NCBI GenBank assembly: GCA_023091665.1
Contig: JALJCQ010000026.1
Location: 1,178,001-1,242,000 of the forward strand
Origin: Pythium myriotylum
Lineage: Eukaryota; Oomycota; Peronosporomycetes; Pythiales; Pythiaceae
Length of the DNA stretch: 64,000 bases
Direction: 5' to 3'
The notes beneath the pieces were generated by a model. It saw only the letters and a program-made list of their open reading frames with translations. It did no database searches and was not told where the DNA came from. The position numbers were made by a program, and so were the translations under genes. This document shows positions 51,863-61,974 of this stretch, piece by piece (position 1 is the first letter of the stretch; each line of letters opens with the position of its first letter).

Positions 51863-53404
51863 TCGGGTCTCGTACTCTACTAGTGAGCGGAGCACGGAAG
51901 GCCGAGAGAGCGAGAGGGGCCGGAGGAAAGAGAGGCAGCCGGGCCAGAGAGCGGCGGAGAGGAGCGTGGAATCTCGTCGCGGATTGGTCGCTGACATGGA
52001 ACAAGCGGGGCAAATCCAGGCACGTGATGCCATCCCCCCACCCAGACACGAGACCTCAGATCCCACGCTTGACCCACGACGCGCCTTTCTCGTACCCCAC
52101 GGGTTTGCTGCTTGCTGGAGCTTTCCCGTGCCCCCCTCCACCGGCGGTCAGATAGCCCTAATACTCGACGACCGCGCGGAGGGTTTACTGGACGGCAGCG
52201 AGGACCCTTCCCCTTTTTCTGTCCCACTTGGGTCGCGAGCCCTAGCCCTTGTTTGCGTGCGCTGACTCCGCGTTTTGGGTGTCACAGGCTGATGTGACTC
52301 CCGTTCCATGAAGACCTGACGCCGCTCGGATGATTATCGAACAGGCTTCGACAATTGCGTCCCACTGTGCGATCTAAATTCGGTTTTCTTATTTTGGGAT
52401 ATTCCACATCCAGTAAATTCGGTTTCGGGTAGGGCTAGGGCGTTGACTCCGTGAGATGGGGATGAGTCCTCCACGATGTCAAGCGCCAGAAAAGGATCCC
52501 AGCGTATTACAGACACAGCCATCAGTCACGGCTGATTACCAAAGTGGGACGTTGAGCTTGGACCACTTCAACCAGCCCACAAAAGTCTTGACCCCGGCCA
52601 AAAATCGATTTTCCACGTAGTTGCGCAGAGGCGTCTCGCCTCGGCTGGCTCTGCTGGTCCAACACTTTTGCGGCGGCTGCAACACCTTCCCCATCCCGCG
52701 GATGCGCTCGCGGCCGTTCGCGGCCTGTCCGCCACAATTCAAGTCGGAACGCGCGATGCCACATCACCGGACGCTTCTATTTTTGCAACTTCAAGGCTGC
52801 AGCAGCATCCGCACGAGAACCGGACGTGCAGGCGCCGTGTACTGTAGAAGCTGCAACGCCCGAGGTCTCGAGGTCTGGGTCGAGCCTTTCCGGGCGGAAA
52901 ATGGCCGCGAATGCTGATCCGGTCGCGGCTGGCCGGGCTCTGATATCCGGGCGAGATGCCGTCGTGGGACCTTCCTTCAGAACCGGAAGTTCTGCCGTTG
53001 GAGGCATCGTTGGATTCGCAGCTTTCCTGCCTGGAAAATTCAGTTGTTCACTCTGTGTTGCGAGTTTGCAATCGACTCCTGAGCCGGGGGCGGCTAAAGG
53101 CCTGGCTGAAGCCATCTCTCACGATCCTCCCAGAAAATGTCTTCATGCGAGCGCCTCGCGAGAATCGCGTTGAAAGCAATAGAGAAGCAGGCTCATGGAG
53201 TTTGGATCTGTGGAAAAGATGTAGGTTTTGAATGCAGACGACCACAAATGTGCAATAATGGGGCGCACGTGGTGGATAGATATCCGTCTGTGACATGTGT
53301 AGTGTTTCAATTTTAATGGCTGAAGACAATCCACAGTCGCTTGCGTTTTGTTCACGATCAGCCCCGCGCTGTCTTTCCTGCAGTCATCTTTCAGTCAATC
53401 CTTT
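51863..53404. other. Intergenic, nothing supported
   Basis: Several short frames on both strands without family features. No repeat recognised. Confidence 0.45.
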
Positions 53405-53416
53405 CGTGATCAGCCC
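53405..53416 (+). promoter_or_regulatory. Shared upstream element cgtgatcagccc (elicitin-like gene 1)
   Basis: The same 12-mer occurs at 54966-54977 upstream of the second elicitin-like gene. A near copy (cacgatcagccc) is at about 53353. It lies about 123 nt before the core promoter. Confidence 0.4.
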
Positions 53417-53538
53417 CCTCGTTCGAAACGATCTGGGCAGCCGCCGTTGTCTTGCTCGCTTCGACGGTGAGAGCGAGGGGGGGGCGAGCAACCATCATCG
53501 GCGGCACCGACCACCAAATGAGCCTGGCCGCTTGATTC

Positions 53539-53554
53539 TCATTGTGCAATTTGC
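53539..53554 (+). promoter_or_regulatory. Core promoter of elicitin-like gene 1
   Basis: TCATTGTGCAATTTGC fits the oomycete Inr plus flanking element, 55-70 nt before the ATG. Confidence 0.88.
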
Positions 53555-53608
53555 TCTCCACCACTCCACGGTCCAACAGCCACCTTCACACCCTCCACCT
53601 TCTTAACC

Positions 53609-54037
53609 ATGATGAAGTTCGCCGTCCTCGCCTTCGCCGCTCTCGCTTCGGTCGCCTCCGCCGCTGACTGCAACCTCGTCACCCTTGCCCAGGCTGCTGG
53701 CGGCGCCAACTCGGTGCAGTGTAACAAGGAGTCTGGCTACGTTGTGACCTCGGTCTCGATGCCCACGGATGCTCAGCTCAAGATCATGTGCTTCTCCACG
53801 GCATGCAAGGGCCTTCTCGCGGATCTTAAGACGGCCGCGCCGTCGGAGTGCCAGGTCACGCTCGTGACGCCCTCAGTGGCGCTCTACGCCAGCCTCCTCA
53901 ACCCGATCCAGGCCAAGTGCGATGCGCTCACGGCCGCCTCGACCCCGTCCACGACGACTGCGGCGCCTACCTCGACCACGGCCGCCCCGACCTCGACCAC
54001 CGCGACCCCGACTGTCACGGACGCCACGTCCTGCTAA
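53609..54037 (+). CDS. Elicitin-like secreted protein 1 (Thr-rich tail)
   Basis: 142 residues. Signal peptide MMKFAVLAFAALASVASA, then an elicitin domain beginning ADCNLVTLAQAAGG. Its six cysteines are spaced 16-22-4-14-22, an elicitin-like (ELL) pattern rather than the canonical 23-23-4-14-23. A tail of TSTTAAP-type repeats (likely O-glycosylated) follows and the protein ends ATSC. Elicitins bind and carry sterols outside the cell, important because these oomycetes are sterol auxotrophs, and are recognised by plant immunity. Sterol binding by this ELL is inferred. There is no hydrophobic GPI-anchor tail. An ATG one codon later would serve equally. Confidence 0.93.
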   Translation: MMKFAVLAFAALASVASAADCNLVTLAQAAGGANSVQCNKESGYVVTSVSMPTDAQLKIMCFSTACKGLLADLKTAAPSECQVTLVTPSVALYASLLNPIQAKCDALTAASTPSTTTAAPTSTTAAPTSTTATPTVTDATSC

Positions 54038-55072
54038 ATCCGCGATCACACAACGGTAGTATCGGTGAGCCGCGGCAGCTCCGACGCTCCGTACGACGCT
54101 TCGTAGTCTTCCATTCTGCGTGTAACTAATACGACTCCTCGCCCCGAGGCGGTTTTTGCCGGGTCAATTGGTGTGTCTTCTTGACGAGATCTCTTTGTGT
54201 GTCCTCCAGGACCAGAAATGCGAGTGCGATGGAGACAAGAAGGATTGTATCGTGAACAGGAAGGGTCTCAACAACGCTTGAAGGGACGTTGAGTGACGAA
54301 ACATTCCGATCGTGAAAGCCAGTTGAAAGCTACGGGTAACTTCCACACGGGTGTCCCTGGAACGGTCCCGTTTCCGTAGAAGTAGCGAGAGGACTAATCC
54401 AGCACAAACAATCGTTGTGTATGGCTGATATGTGAGGGGCACTCGCACTACAGGACCATGACGAGGACTGACGATCGCTCCGAGGGCGTCGAACGGCGGA
54501 CCTCATGGGCCCAACGCGAGTCCGAACGCACGAGCAATCGCCACATTCTGAACTCTTCCATCCTATGCCACGTGTAGGGCGCATCGCCCACTCCGCACTC
54601 TCTGACTTTCCCTCAAGTGCTGTAGAGCATTTGCCCAGCACAATTTGTCTGCTCCACCCTTCTTCAACCGAGTCCGGTGCTCTCCTCTCCCTGCCTGGCT
54701 ATGTGCAGATCCGTGTTGATGGAACCTGGCCTGTCTCTTGTCGAAGAAGCGTGAGTCACAGACAGTCCATCATCCCGAAGTCATGTTTTCAAATTTCACG
54801 AATCCATATTTCCACAAAACCGGACTCGCCAAACACCGGAAACGGACTCGGTTATCCAAAATTCTAGAAAATGCTGTCCAGACTACCGAAGAAGAGAGCG
54901 CACCTGCGATTCGAGTCGAGTGCCACGGTTTGTTTATCCCCCGGATCTTCTTGCTCGAAGCTGGTCGTGATCAGCCCTTCGAAGGAGAGGAGGCGAGGGA
55001 CTCCTCTTCCCGCCCTTTAGTCTGTCGTCTCCCTCACCTGGGTGTGGGTGGCGAGCGAGTAAAGCAGCTTCC
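54038..55072. other. Intergenic between elicitin-like genes 1 and 2
   Basis: No gene seen. Includes the 54966-54977 copy of cgtgatcagccc. Confidence 0.45.
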
Positions 55073-55088
55073 TCATTCTGCATTTCGC
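55073..55088 (+). promoter_or_regulatory. Core promoter of elicitin-like gene 2
   Basis: TCATTCTGCATTTCGC, a good Inr/FPR match, 37-52 nt before the ATG. Confidence 0.82.
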
Positions 55089-55124
55089 CGACAACCACAC
55101 TCAAGGTCCCACCTCTGCCACAAG

Positions 55125-55568
55125 ATGAAGTTCCTCGCTGTCGCTTTCGCCGCCCTCGCCGCTTCGGCCGCCGCCCAGCTCCCGGACTGCAACCTCGTCA
55201 AGCTCGTCCAGGTCGTCGGTGGCGACAACGGCAAGAAGTGCAGCGCCGACTCGGGCTACAGCTCGACCTCGGGTGTCACGCCTACTGACGACCAGTACAA
55301 GGTGCTCTGCTTCAACGACGCCTGCTCCAAGTACCGCGAGGAGCTCAAGGCTGTCGCCCCGACCGAGTGCCTCCTTGGCACCATTTTCAACCCGCCGAAG
55401 CCGCTCTACGCTACGCTTATCACGCCGATTGAGGAGGAGTGCAAGAAGCGCCGCACGCCGGCGCCGACTCCTGCCCCTGGCCCTGGCCCGACCCCGGCCC
55501 CTGGTCCTACCCCGGCCCCTGGTCCAGGCCCGACGCCGACCCCGACCGTGACCAAGGATGCGTGCTAA
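55125..55568 (+). CDS. Elicitin-like secreted protein 2 (Pro/Gly-rich tail)
   Basis: 147 residues. Signal peptide MKFLAVAFAALAASAAA, then QLPDCNLVKLVQVVGG. Six cysteines are spaced 16-22-4-14-23. The tail consists of PTPAPGPGP repeats and ends KDAC. It shares signal peptide, domain spacing, linker and terminal cysteine with its neighbours on either side, so the three form a tandem family on one strand. Expected to be an extracellular or wall-linked sterol carrier. The longer in-frame extension upstream has no ATG within the transcript implied by the Inr. Confidence 0.93.
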   Translation: MKFLAVAFAALAASAAAQLPDCNLVKLVQVVGGDNGKKCSADSGYSSTSGVTPTDDQYKVLCFNDACSKYREELKAVAPTECLLGTIFNPPKPLYATLITPIEEECKKRRTPAPTPAPGPGPTPAPGPTPAPGPGPTPTPTVTKDAC

Positions 55569-57414
55569 CTGGTTGGCGCGTGAGTGTGACAAGGCGACTG
55601 TCGCTACGATGCCACCAGTTGGCTCGTACTTGCTAGTGTTCTTTTTGATGCATGTATAATCTGAAACGCGAAAGCTCTGCTTGCGGTTGTCATCGTTCTC
55701 CAACTGCGTTATCTTTTCTAATATGGACAGTTTCATGTACTACCTGGCGAGTGAGATCGCAGTTGTGAATCTTTTCATCAACCACTCGAGTATCGCGATA
55801 TCTGATACCTCGTCACTCTGCAGCGATAACAGTAAACGTTTGTCAGCTTCTCCAGCTTGTCGGCAATCAGAAGCCCACGGTGAATTCCGCTGATTCAACG
55901 CCCTCTACATGACCGTGGCTATCAGTCACGCGCAAAATTTCATCGCCCTCCAATAAGCAGATGTCATTCGCCGCCACCGCTGTGGTTGAGACACTAACGG
56001 AACCGGAATCCACGGAGAAGCAGCTAACACGTCTGCACTGGGGGCGTGTCGCGCATTGGCTCCTTGTCCCAAACGCACTCTCATCGCGACAGCCAGCTGC
56101 GGCAAAGAACTTTTACCGTAGAGGAAACATCGCATTGCCAGCATTCTGGAGCGCAAACATTGCAGCACGATCCATCCCCATCTTCAAGGCTTGGACCTCT
56201 CCTCGATTTCTTCACAAAGGAATGAAAAACTTAATCAAGTCGGGGAAGGAGTTCGACACAGACACTTCGCTACTGTAATGTACGGTATGGCGTCCTACGC
56301 TGGCCTTTATTACGCCGGGATCTTCCCAGCAATCCAGTCCCACTCACTCGGAAAGCGAGTGCCGAGGCTTGAGCTTGGGCGCTCTGCTTCAGAAACCTCG
56401 ACGGTTTCACGAATTCGACAGATATTGACGGGATTCCAACGGGCGGTTGACTGCTTCTGACTCGTGCGATTCCCGAGACCCACAAGTAGTAGCTGCATTC
56501 GAAACTTTCGCTCCTGGAATGTTTCACGTTGCGCAGCCCTCCAGCAACAGAGGACCCGGCAGTTTGCGTACACCGCCACCTACAATACCCAGCCGTTACA
56601 GAAGCTTCAACCATTACACGACGCCGGCGCCTGCGAACGCAACGGTCTTCGCACGACCGTCAGTTCCACTGCAGCCAGGTGGTCTCGGGTTTCTGGAAAT
56701 TCCAGAACGGCATCCACTTTTTGTCGGAGAGACCCTGGTATATGGCCTGTCTCGTGTGCACGGTGGAAAAAGGTCCTTTGGGCAAAACCATCGTTTGGCA
56801 ACGCTGGATAATATCCAGATTTTCGAATGGTCGAAGTGAGTCCGAAGGGGATGCGTGGACTCGCTCGGATTTCCCGCAGACCAACTTGGCGGCGTTTACG
56901 CCGGCGGAATCTGACGTCAGCAGAAGTCAACGAAACGAGGCGGTCTATTACAGAGTTCCCGCTCGCTCGCCGAGTGTTCTCTCTCCACGGACTCGTCCTT
57001 CCTGACGAGGCCCCTGGTAGTAGAGTACTGAAAAATAATGGCTACTTTCGCCTGGCTCGCTTTGCTAGACCACGTTGAACTTGGCTCGGCGTTGACTGAG
57101 CCTGACGTCGTGCTGTCGTGGTCTCTTGGGTGCCGCTACAGGACAAACGAAAGAAACAGAGAGCAGCAAACCGTGGAACTCGCAGGATTCGAATGCCTAT
57201 CTTTGACTGGATGGCCATAGAAAAGCCAGCATCCACCTGCAGACTCGAGTCTGACTTGCACGAGACCACCTTTTCCTGCGGCGGAACAACCCTAATGCTG
57301 TGGAGGGCCTTTCGCTGAACCCTCGTTGCCTCATCTCCTTGCTCCCCTCCTCACTCCCTCGGTCGGCGTCCCCCGCCTCTCGGTTCTCTCCTCCTCCCTC
57401 GCGAGACCAATCTG
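55569..57414. other. Intergenic between elicitin-like genes 2 and 3
   Basis: About 1.8 kb with only unsupported short frames (for example 55961-56278 on plus, 56607-56930 on minus). I see no element ends or repeats. Confidence 0.45.
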
Positions 57415-57430
57415 TCATTGTGCAATTTGC
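57415..57430 (+). promoter_or_regulatory. Core promoter of elicitin-like gene 3
   Basis: TCATTGTGCAATTTGC, identical to that of gene 1, 51-66 nt before the ATG. Similarity continues through the 5' UTR (ccacc..ttccacggtcc). Confidence 0.9.
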
Positions 57431-57480
57431 CTTCCACCAGTTCCACGGTCCCTCAAAGCCACCAGCCTCTCTCAAGCATC

Positions 57481-57924
57481 ATGAAGTTCTTCGTGCTCGC
57501 CGCCGCCGCCACCATCGCCTCGGTCCAGGCCGCTGACTGCAGCCTCGCCGCTCTTGCCCCGATCGCCGGTGGCTCCAATGCCGCTAAGTGCACGGCCGCC
57601 TCGGGCCTCAGCTTCCTGCCGCCGTCGCTCCCGACCGCCGCCCAGGTGCCCAAGCTCTGCGCCTCGAACGACTGCCGTGCTTTCCTCGCTGAGCTCAAGA
57701 AGGCCCAGCCGACCGAGTGCACCATCTCGATCTCGAACCCGCCGCTTGAGCTCTACAAGCAGCTCATCGACCCGCTTGAGAAGACCTGCGGTCCTCCGGG
57801 TGGCTCGCCGCCGGCTCCTGCCCCGGCTCCGGCTCCGGCTACGCCCGCCGCGACCCCTGCTCCGGCCGGCCAGGGCCAGGGCCAGAGCAAGCCGACACCG
57901 GCCCCGACCGACAACTCGTGCTAA
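57481..57924 (+). CDS. Elicitin-like secreted protein 3 (Pro/Ala/Gln-rich tail)
   Basis: 147 residues from ATG 57481. Signal peptide MKFFVLAAAATIASVQA, then ADCSLAALAPIAGGSN. Six cysteines are spaced 16-22-4-14-22. The tail holds PAPAPAP and GQGQGQSKPTPAP and ends DNSC. An in-frame ATG at 57418 is rejected because it lies within the initiator itself and would mask the signal peptide. Its core promoter and 5' UTR are nearly the same as those of elicitin-like gene 1, suggesting these two are sisters or share regulation. No GPI-anchor signal. Confidence 0.93.
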   Translation: MKFFVLAAAATIASVQAADCSLAALAPIAGGSNAAKCTAASGLSFLPPSLPTAAQVPKLCASNDCRAFLAELKKAQPTECTISISNPPLELYKQLIDPLEKTCGPPGGSPPAPAPAPAPATPAATPAPAGQGQGQSKPTPAPTDNSC

Positions 57925-58419
57925 GCCTCGCACAATCGACGCTGGCGCTGTCCTGCGGACTCCAAGCAAGAGTCTGCAGATTTTCCCGTAGCCCAGTTCT
58001 CTTTGCGTGATCTTCATCTATATTAACACCCAAAAATCACAGTGCGAATGCCTGTACCAACCTCTCTCTCTCTCTCTCTGTATCCATTCTTGTCCGAGTT
58101 GCCGTGCTGAGATGCTAGGCGTGCATGGCATCATGTCATCCTCACCTCGCTAATCGCGCGTGGCGTCAGGAGATCGAGATCTCACTTAGTACTGGCCAAC
58201 CTGTCACATGCTGTCTTCCCCACTTGGAGGGCTGATTGTTTGCCGTCGTGGATGGCGTCCAGAGAGAGAGTCATGACAACTCGCCGTCTCATGATCAGCG
58301 GCCCACGTGTGACAACTTCCCGAGTCACTTTTTCGAATTGTTCAATTATTTCAATTTTTCAAATTATAATTCCAAAATATCATCACACCAATAAAAAAAA
58401 CCACCAAGTGAGACCTTCC
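57925..58419. other. Convergent intergenic region with a (CT)9 tract
   Basis: A ct dinucleotide run lies at 58062-58079 and an AT-rich stretch at about 58330-58400. No gene. Confidence 0.6.
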
Positions 58420-59019
58420 CTACCACAGCAAGTGGCCCCGTGGCAGACTCACGGCCCGTTCGAAGAGATACGAGCGCTCGTCGCTGCTCTCTCGCGGCGG
58501 CGCGGCGCCGAACCGGTTCGCCAGCACGGTCGTGGCGTCCAGATCGTGCGGAGGCAGCGACACCGGCAGCGACAGCGCGTGACTCAGCACGTGGTGCTGG
58601 CGCAGGCGAGGCAGCACAGGCCGAGGCTCCTGCGCGGAGTCCGGAGCCGAGTCGTGTGAAGACAGCGAGACGCCGCCGTGAGCGACCGGAGGGTACGGAT
58701 AGCTCGGTGGGCTGCGGTTCCGACGCGTCGCAGCGCGCAGGTGGAGTAGTTCGTCGGCGTGGGCGTGGTCGGCGCGCTGCAGCAGCTTCTTGCGGCTCTG
58801 CCACCGGCGTTGGTTGTTGTTGGCGAGCTGGCGGTGGTGGTCGCAGAGCCGATGGCGCTCGCCGTTGGGCTTGATCGCGCGTGGGTTCTCGCAGCGCTTG
58901 CTCGTGTACTCGCACCGCTGCGGGTGCGGCGTCGGCCCACTGGTTGGCGCGACACGCGGCGGCAGACTAGCCGCTCGCAGTGGCTCGGGCCGAGGCGCTG
59001 TGGGCTGGCTCATGAGCAT
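58420..59019 (-). CDS. WRC-like C3H zinc-motif protein, paralogue 1
   Basis: 199 residues (MLMSQPTAPRPEPLRAAS). A second ATG at 59013 gives the MSQ start shared with paralogue 3. A single conserved motif near residues 36-73 reads CEYTSKRC...NPRAIKPNGERHRLC..H followed by RQLANNNQRRWQSRK. The spacing C-x6-C-x15-C-x2-H is identical in four neighbouring genes and resembles the plant WRC zinc motif, with a basic helix after it. The rest is low-complexity, rich in Pro, Ser and Arg. Nuclear DNA- or RNA-binding regulators are likely, by inference. No intron. A partial initiator (GCATTTACGTTTTC, minus strand, 59035-59048) lies upstream. Confidence 0.72.
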   Translation of the reverse strand: MLMSQPTAPRPEPLRAASLPPRVAPTSGPTPHPQRCEYTSKRCENPRAIKPNGERHRLCDHHRQLANNNQRRWQSRKKLLQRADHAHADELLHLRAATRRNRSPPSYPYPPVAHGGVSLSSHDSAPDSAQEPRPVLPRLRQHHVLSHALSLPVSLPPHDLDATTVLANRFGAAPPRESSDERSYLFERAVSLPRGHLLW

Positions 59020-59378
59020 CGGACGTTTCTTGTTGAAAACGTAAATGCGTGTAGAAGGAGAAGGGATTTGCTTCCTTCGTCAGGAAAGGCAGTCAGCAGC
59101 GAAGGCGTGACCAGTCGAAAAGTGTCCCTCACAAGACTGGGCCATGCCGTGGGTTCAGAGCGTGAAGCGAGAAGAAGACGAGCCGCGAGGACCCACAGCT
59201 TACACTGTGATCTAATATCTGAGACCTTCTGGTCCGGCACACAGTTGCCATCTCACCCACTCAAGCAGGTGGATTTTTCCTTCCGAGCTTTTCTGGCCGG
59301 TAACAGTCAACGAGATGACGTGGCTGAATATTCCTAGAACCAAGGGAAGAGCCATGGGCACAAACGCAGATCATCGAC

Positions 59379-60017
59379 TCATCGCGCTTCTTGACTGGTG
59401 TTACAATAGATACTACTACTACGCTCCGGAAGGCTAAACTTGCTGGCGTGACTTGGTACACAAATGGTGGCGAGACCACCGGACGATAACGCCGGGGAGG
59501 ACCACTCGCGGCGGCTTAACGATGTAATAGACGGCAGGCGCGCCGGCAGCGCCTGTGCAGATGGCTGGTTTTGCCTTAGTAGAGGCAGGCGCTGGGCGTC
59601 GACCAGCAGAGCGCGCCGCAGCACGTCGTGACTGCGCAGGCGCGGTAGCACATTCGCTGCAGGAGCCGGTGGAGGCGGCGCGATCGCTGCTTGGGGCACC
59701 TGGCGCAGCAGCGCCGCCGGCACGCGCGACGGATCGCGGAAGAGCAGCGTCTTCTGCTTGCGCTGCGCGTGGCGCTGCTGCAGCGAGGTCTGGCGCAGGT
59801 GGAACTGGCAGAACTTGTGGCGCTCGCCGTTGGGCTTGACGGCGCGCGGGTTGGTGCAGCGCGTGGCGCGGAAGACGCAGCGGTCGTCGACCGTGGGCGT
59901 GCTCGAGGGCGACGTGGGCGACTGCGCGCCGGAGCACTTGGGCTCGGCGGCGAGCGCCTCGGCCGCGCGCGTGAGCAGCGCGATGGGGCGGCTGGGCGGG
60001 CTGCGGGGCGAGCTCAT
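59379..60017 (-). CDS. WRC-like C3H zinc-motif protein, paralogue 2
   Basis: 212 residues from ATG 60017 (MSSPRSPPSRPIALLT). The motif at about 47-85 reads CVFRATRC, NPRAVKPNGERHKFC and H, then LRQTSLQQRHAQRKQ. The cysteines and histidine keep the exact C-x6-C-x15-C-x2-H spacing, but the following ANxNQxRW basic segment is altered, so this is the most diverged copy. C-terminal half is Pro/Ala- then Ser-rich. A degenerate core promoter (GCTCACTTGCCGATCTGCC, minus strand 60021-60039) lies only a few bases before the ATG, implying a very short leader. Confidence 0.68.
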   Translation of the reverse strand: MSSPRSPPSRPIALLTRAAEALAAEPKCSGAQSPTSPSSTPTVDDRCVFRATRCTNPRAVKPNGERHKFCQFHLRQTSLQQRHAQRKQKTLLFRDPSRVPAALLRQVPQAAIAPPPPAPAANVLPRLRSHDVLRRALLVDAQRLPLLRQNQPSAQALPARLPSITSLSRREWSSPALSSGGLATICVPSHASKFSLPERSSSIYCNTSQEAR

Positions 60018-60039
60018 GGCGGCAGATCGGCAAGTGAGC

Positions 60040-60598
60040 CGGTCGGGAGCGGCGCTGTCGACGAGCTACGCGCCAACACACCAACACACCAACGTACCAA
60101 CGTTGGCGTTGGATTGTTTGCTGGATACTTGCGCTTGAATGTGGCCATTTTGACGATCGTTAACTGGATTTCCAGTCGCGAGCCACCCACCCACGAGGCA
60201 AATCTCAGCCAGCAGCTCGGCAGGAATCCAGCGGCAGAAATCCAGTTCACACCCTTATGTACTGATTTAAGAACTGCCGAATGGTGACTCACAGAGCGGG
60301 GAATCTTAAAGTAGTACGCAATGTACCAAGTAAGTGGTACCGTGTTGTTGAAGGTGAGATTGCCAAGATGTCAGCGTGTGCCATGGAGCGCTTGTTGACG
60401 ACTCGACTCTGATACGCGAGTGAATACAGTCGTTGTGATACGTACGATATCCAGTGGGGGAGGAGCGCGCCGCCATGTCAAGATCGCGAGCTCGTGGCTG
60501 TTCTTGGTCAACCATCTCGGTGATATATGTACTGCTGGAAATATTTGGGTTGAAGTAATGCTACAGAAATCTAGTGCGCGAAGAGAAATACACTTGCA
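60040..60598. other. Intergenic, nothing supported
   Basis: No gene or repeat recognised between paralogues 2 and 3. Confidence 0.4.
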
Positions 60599-61219
60599 TC
60601 ACACGATCGCCGACGAATCGCTCGTCAGAGTGTAACCTGACGTCGACTGAGCGTCTGATATGGTCCCCATTGGGGCCCAGTTCGGACGAGGGAGAGGATG
60701 GTGGCTCGCGCCCGGGGTGTTGAACAGCATCGTCGAGAGCACCTCGAGATCGTCTCCGACGGGGAATCCACTCGTCGACGTGCCCGCGTGACTAAAGTTG
60801 GAAGCTATGTTCGAGAACGAACTCATCGGATGCCAGGAGGAGCTGCTTGGCGGTGGCGTCGTGGTGAAGTCGCTAATGGGGAAAGGTTCCATCGATGAAC
60901 CCAAGGGAGTCGCAACGCTCGGGTCCATCTTGACTGTCTCGTTTACAGAGGACGCGGGGCTCTTGGCCTTCCCAGGGGCCTTGCCGTTGGCTCGCGCCGA
61001 GCACTTGATGCTTTCGCGTTGCTCGCGCTTGCGCTGTTGCCACCGCTTCTGGTTGAGGTTGGCCTTGCGTCGGTGGTCGTCGCAGAGCTTGTGGAGACCG
61101 CCCTTGGGCTTGAAGGCCTTGCGGTTGGAGCAGTGTTTGCTCGGATACTCGCACCGCAGCTCGCGCGGCAGCACTCCGTCCGCTGCCGCCGGTGAATCAA
61201 GTGTCGTCGACTGGCTCAT
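60599..61219 (-). CDS. WRC-like C3H zinc-motif protein, paralogue 3
   Basis: 206 residues from ATG 61219 (MSQSTTLDSPAAADG). The open frame runs further upstream but the first fitting ATG is this one, and an initiator-like CCATTCCAGATTTCG lies 16-31 nt before it (61235-61250). The motif at about 23-60 reads CEYPSKHC, NRKAFKPKGGLHKLC and H, then RRKANLNQKRWQQRKREQR. A Ser/Thr/Pro-rich C-terminus with patches such as DDLEVLSTMLFNTP looks like an activation region. Probable nuclear regulator. Confidence 0.75.
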   Translation of the reverse strand: MSQSTTLDSPAAADGVLPRELRCEYPSKHCSNRKAFKPKGGLHKLCDDHRRKANLNQKRWQQRKREQRESIKCSARANGKAPGKAKSPASSVNETVKMDPSVATPLGSSMEPFPISDFTTTPPPSSSSWHPMSSFSNIASNFSHAGTSTSGFPVGDDLEVLSTMLFNTPGASHHPLPRPNWAPMGTISDAQSTSGYTLTSDSSAIV

Positions 61220-61250
61220 CAACGCTCCTCGGTACGAAATCTGGAATGGC

Positions 61251-61974
61251 GAATCCTCGAGGCTGCTCGGGAGCTCCCGAGTTTCGCCAACAATCGCCCG
61301 TGAGCCAAGGGAACAACGCGGCCGCGGGTCAAGAGAATGAGGGCACGCGCAGCTGGCTGTCAACTGCCTCTTCAGTACTCGATCTCGCAGGTACTGAGTT
61401 CATACTTCGGAAGGCGCGAATCTGGTTGAGGGGCCATCACCGCGGCGATTCTTAGAGGTGTTGCATCATCAATCCTCCCACTCTGAACATTTGGCGTCGC
61501 GTTTATGTGCAAGTTGATCTCCTCACCGTGTGTGGCTCAGAGGCGACGGCGGCGTCAGCGCCGGGGCAGCCCGATCTATGAAAGCAGTGGTTCTATGGTT
61601 GGCGCACGAGGCCGTCGGCTGCCGTGGCACGAAGACATTCGCGACGTAGTGGATGCACTCGACTTCATGCGGTGGAGACGGGAAGAAGGAACGATTCTGA
61701 GAAGGATGGGACGCTTCCGAGTGGTCTGTGGTCGCAGGAATTAACAGTCTCCCGGGTCCAGAGGGGCCCCCCTCTCCAATAGTATGGCCGGACACGCCGA
61801 CCAGGCAAGTCTGAAGTCATTGTCGTCGGTCGAACGTTGTGGTCAGCACTGCCGAGCATCTGGCGTCCACTGCGAGTGAGACCAGTCGTCTGTAGTCGAG
61901 TCAGAGTCGAGTGAATAATTTGATTGGATTGATTACACGAGGAACGGCGTCAACTGGACGAAAGGGTTTTCATT
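61251..61974. other. Intergenic, nothing supported
   Basis: A plus-strand frame at 61505-61744 has no features that I trust. Confidence 0.4.

Noticed and set aside
57418..57480. Upstream start for elicitin-like gene 3
   Set aside because: The codon overlaps the initiator, would put a polar leader before the signal peptide, and has no counterpart in the sister genes.
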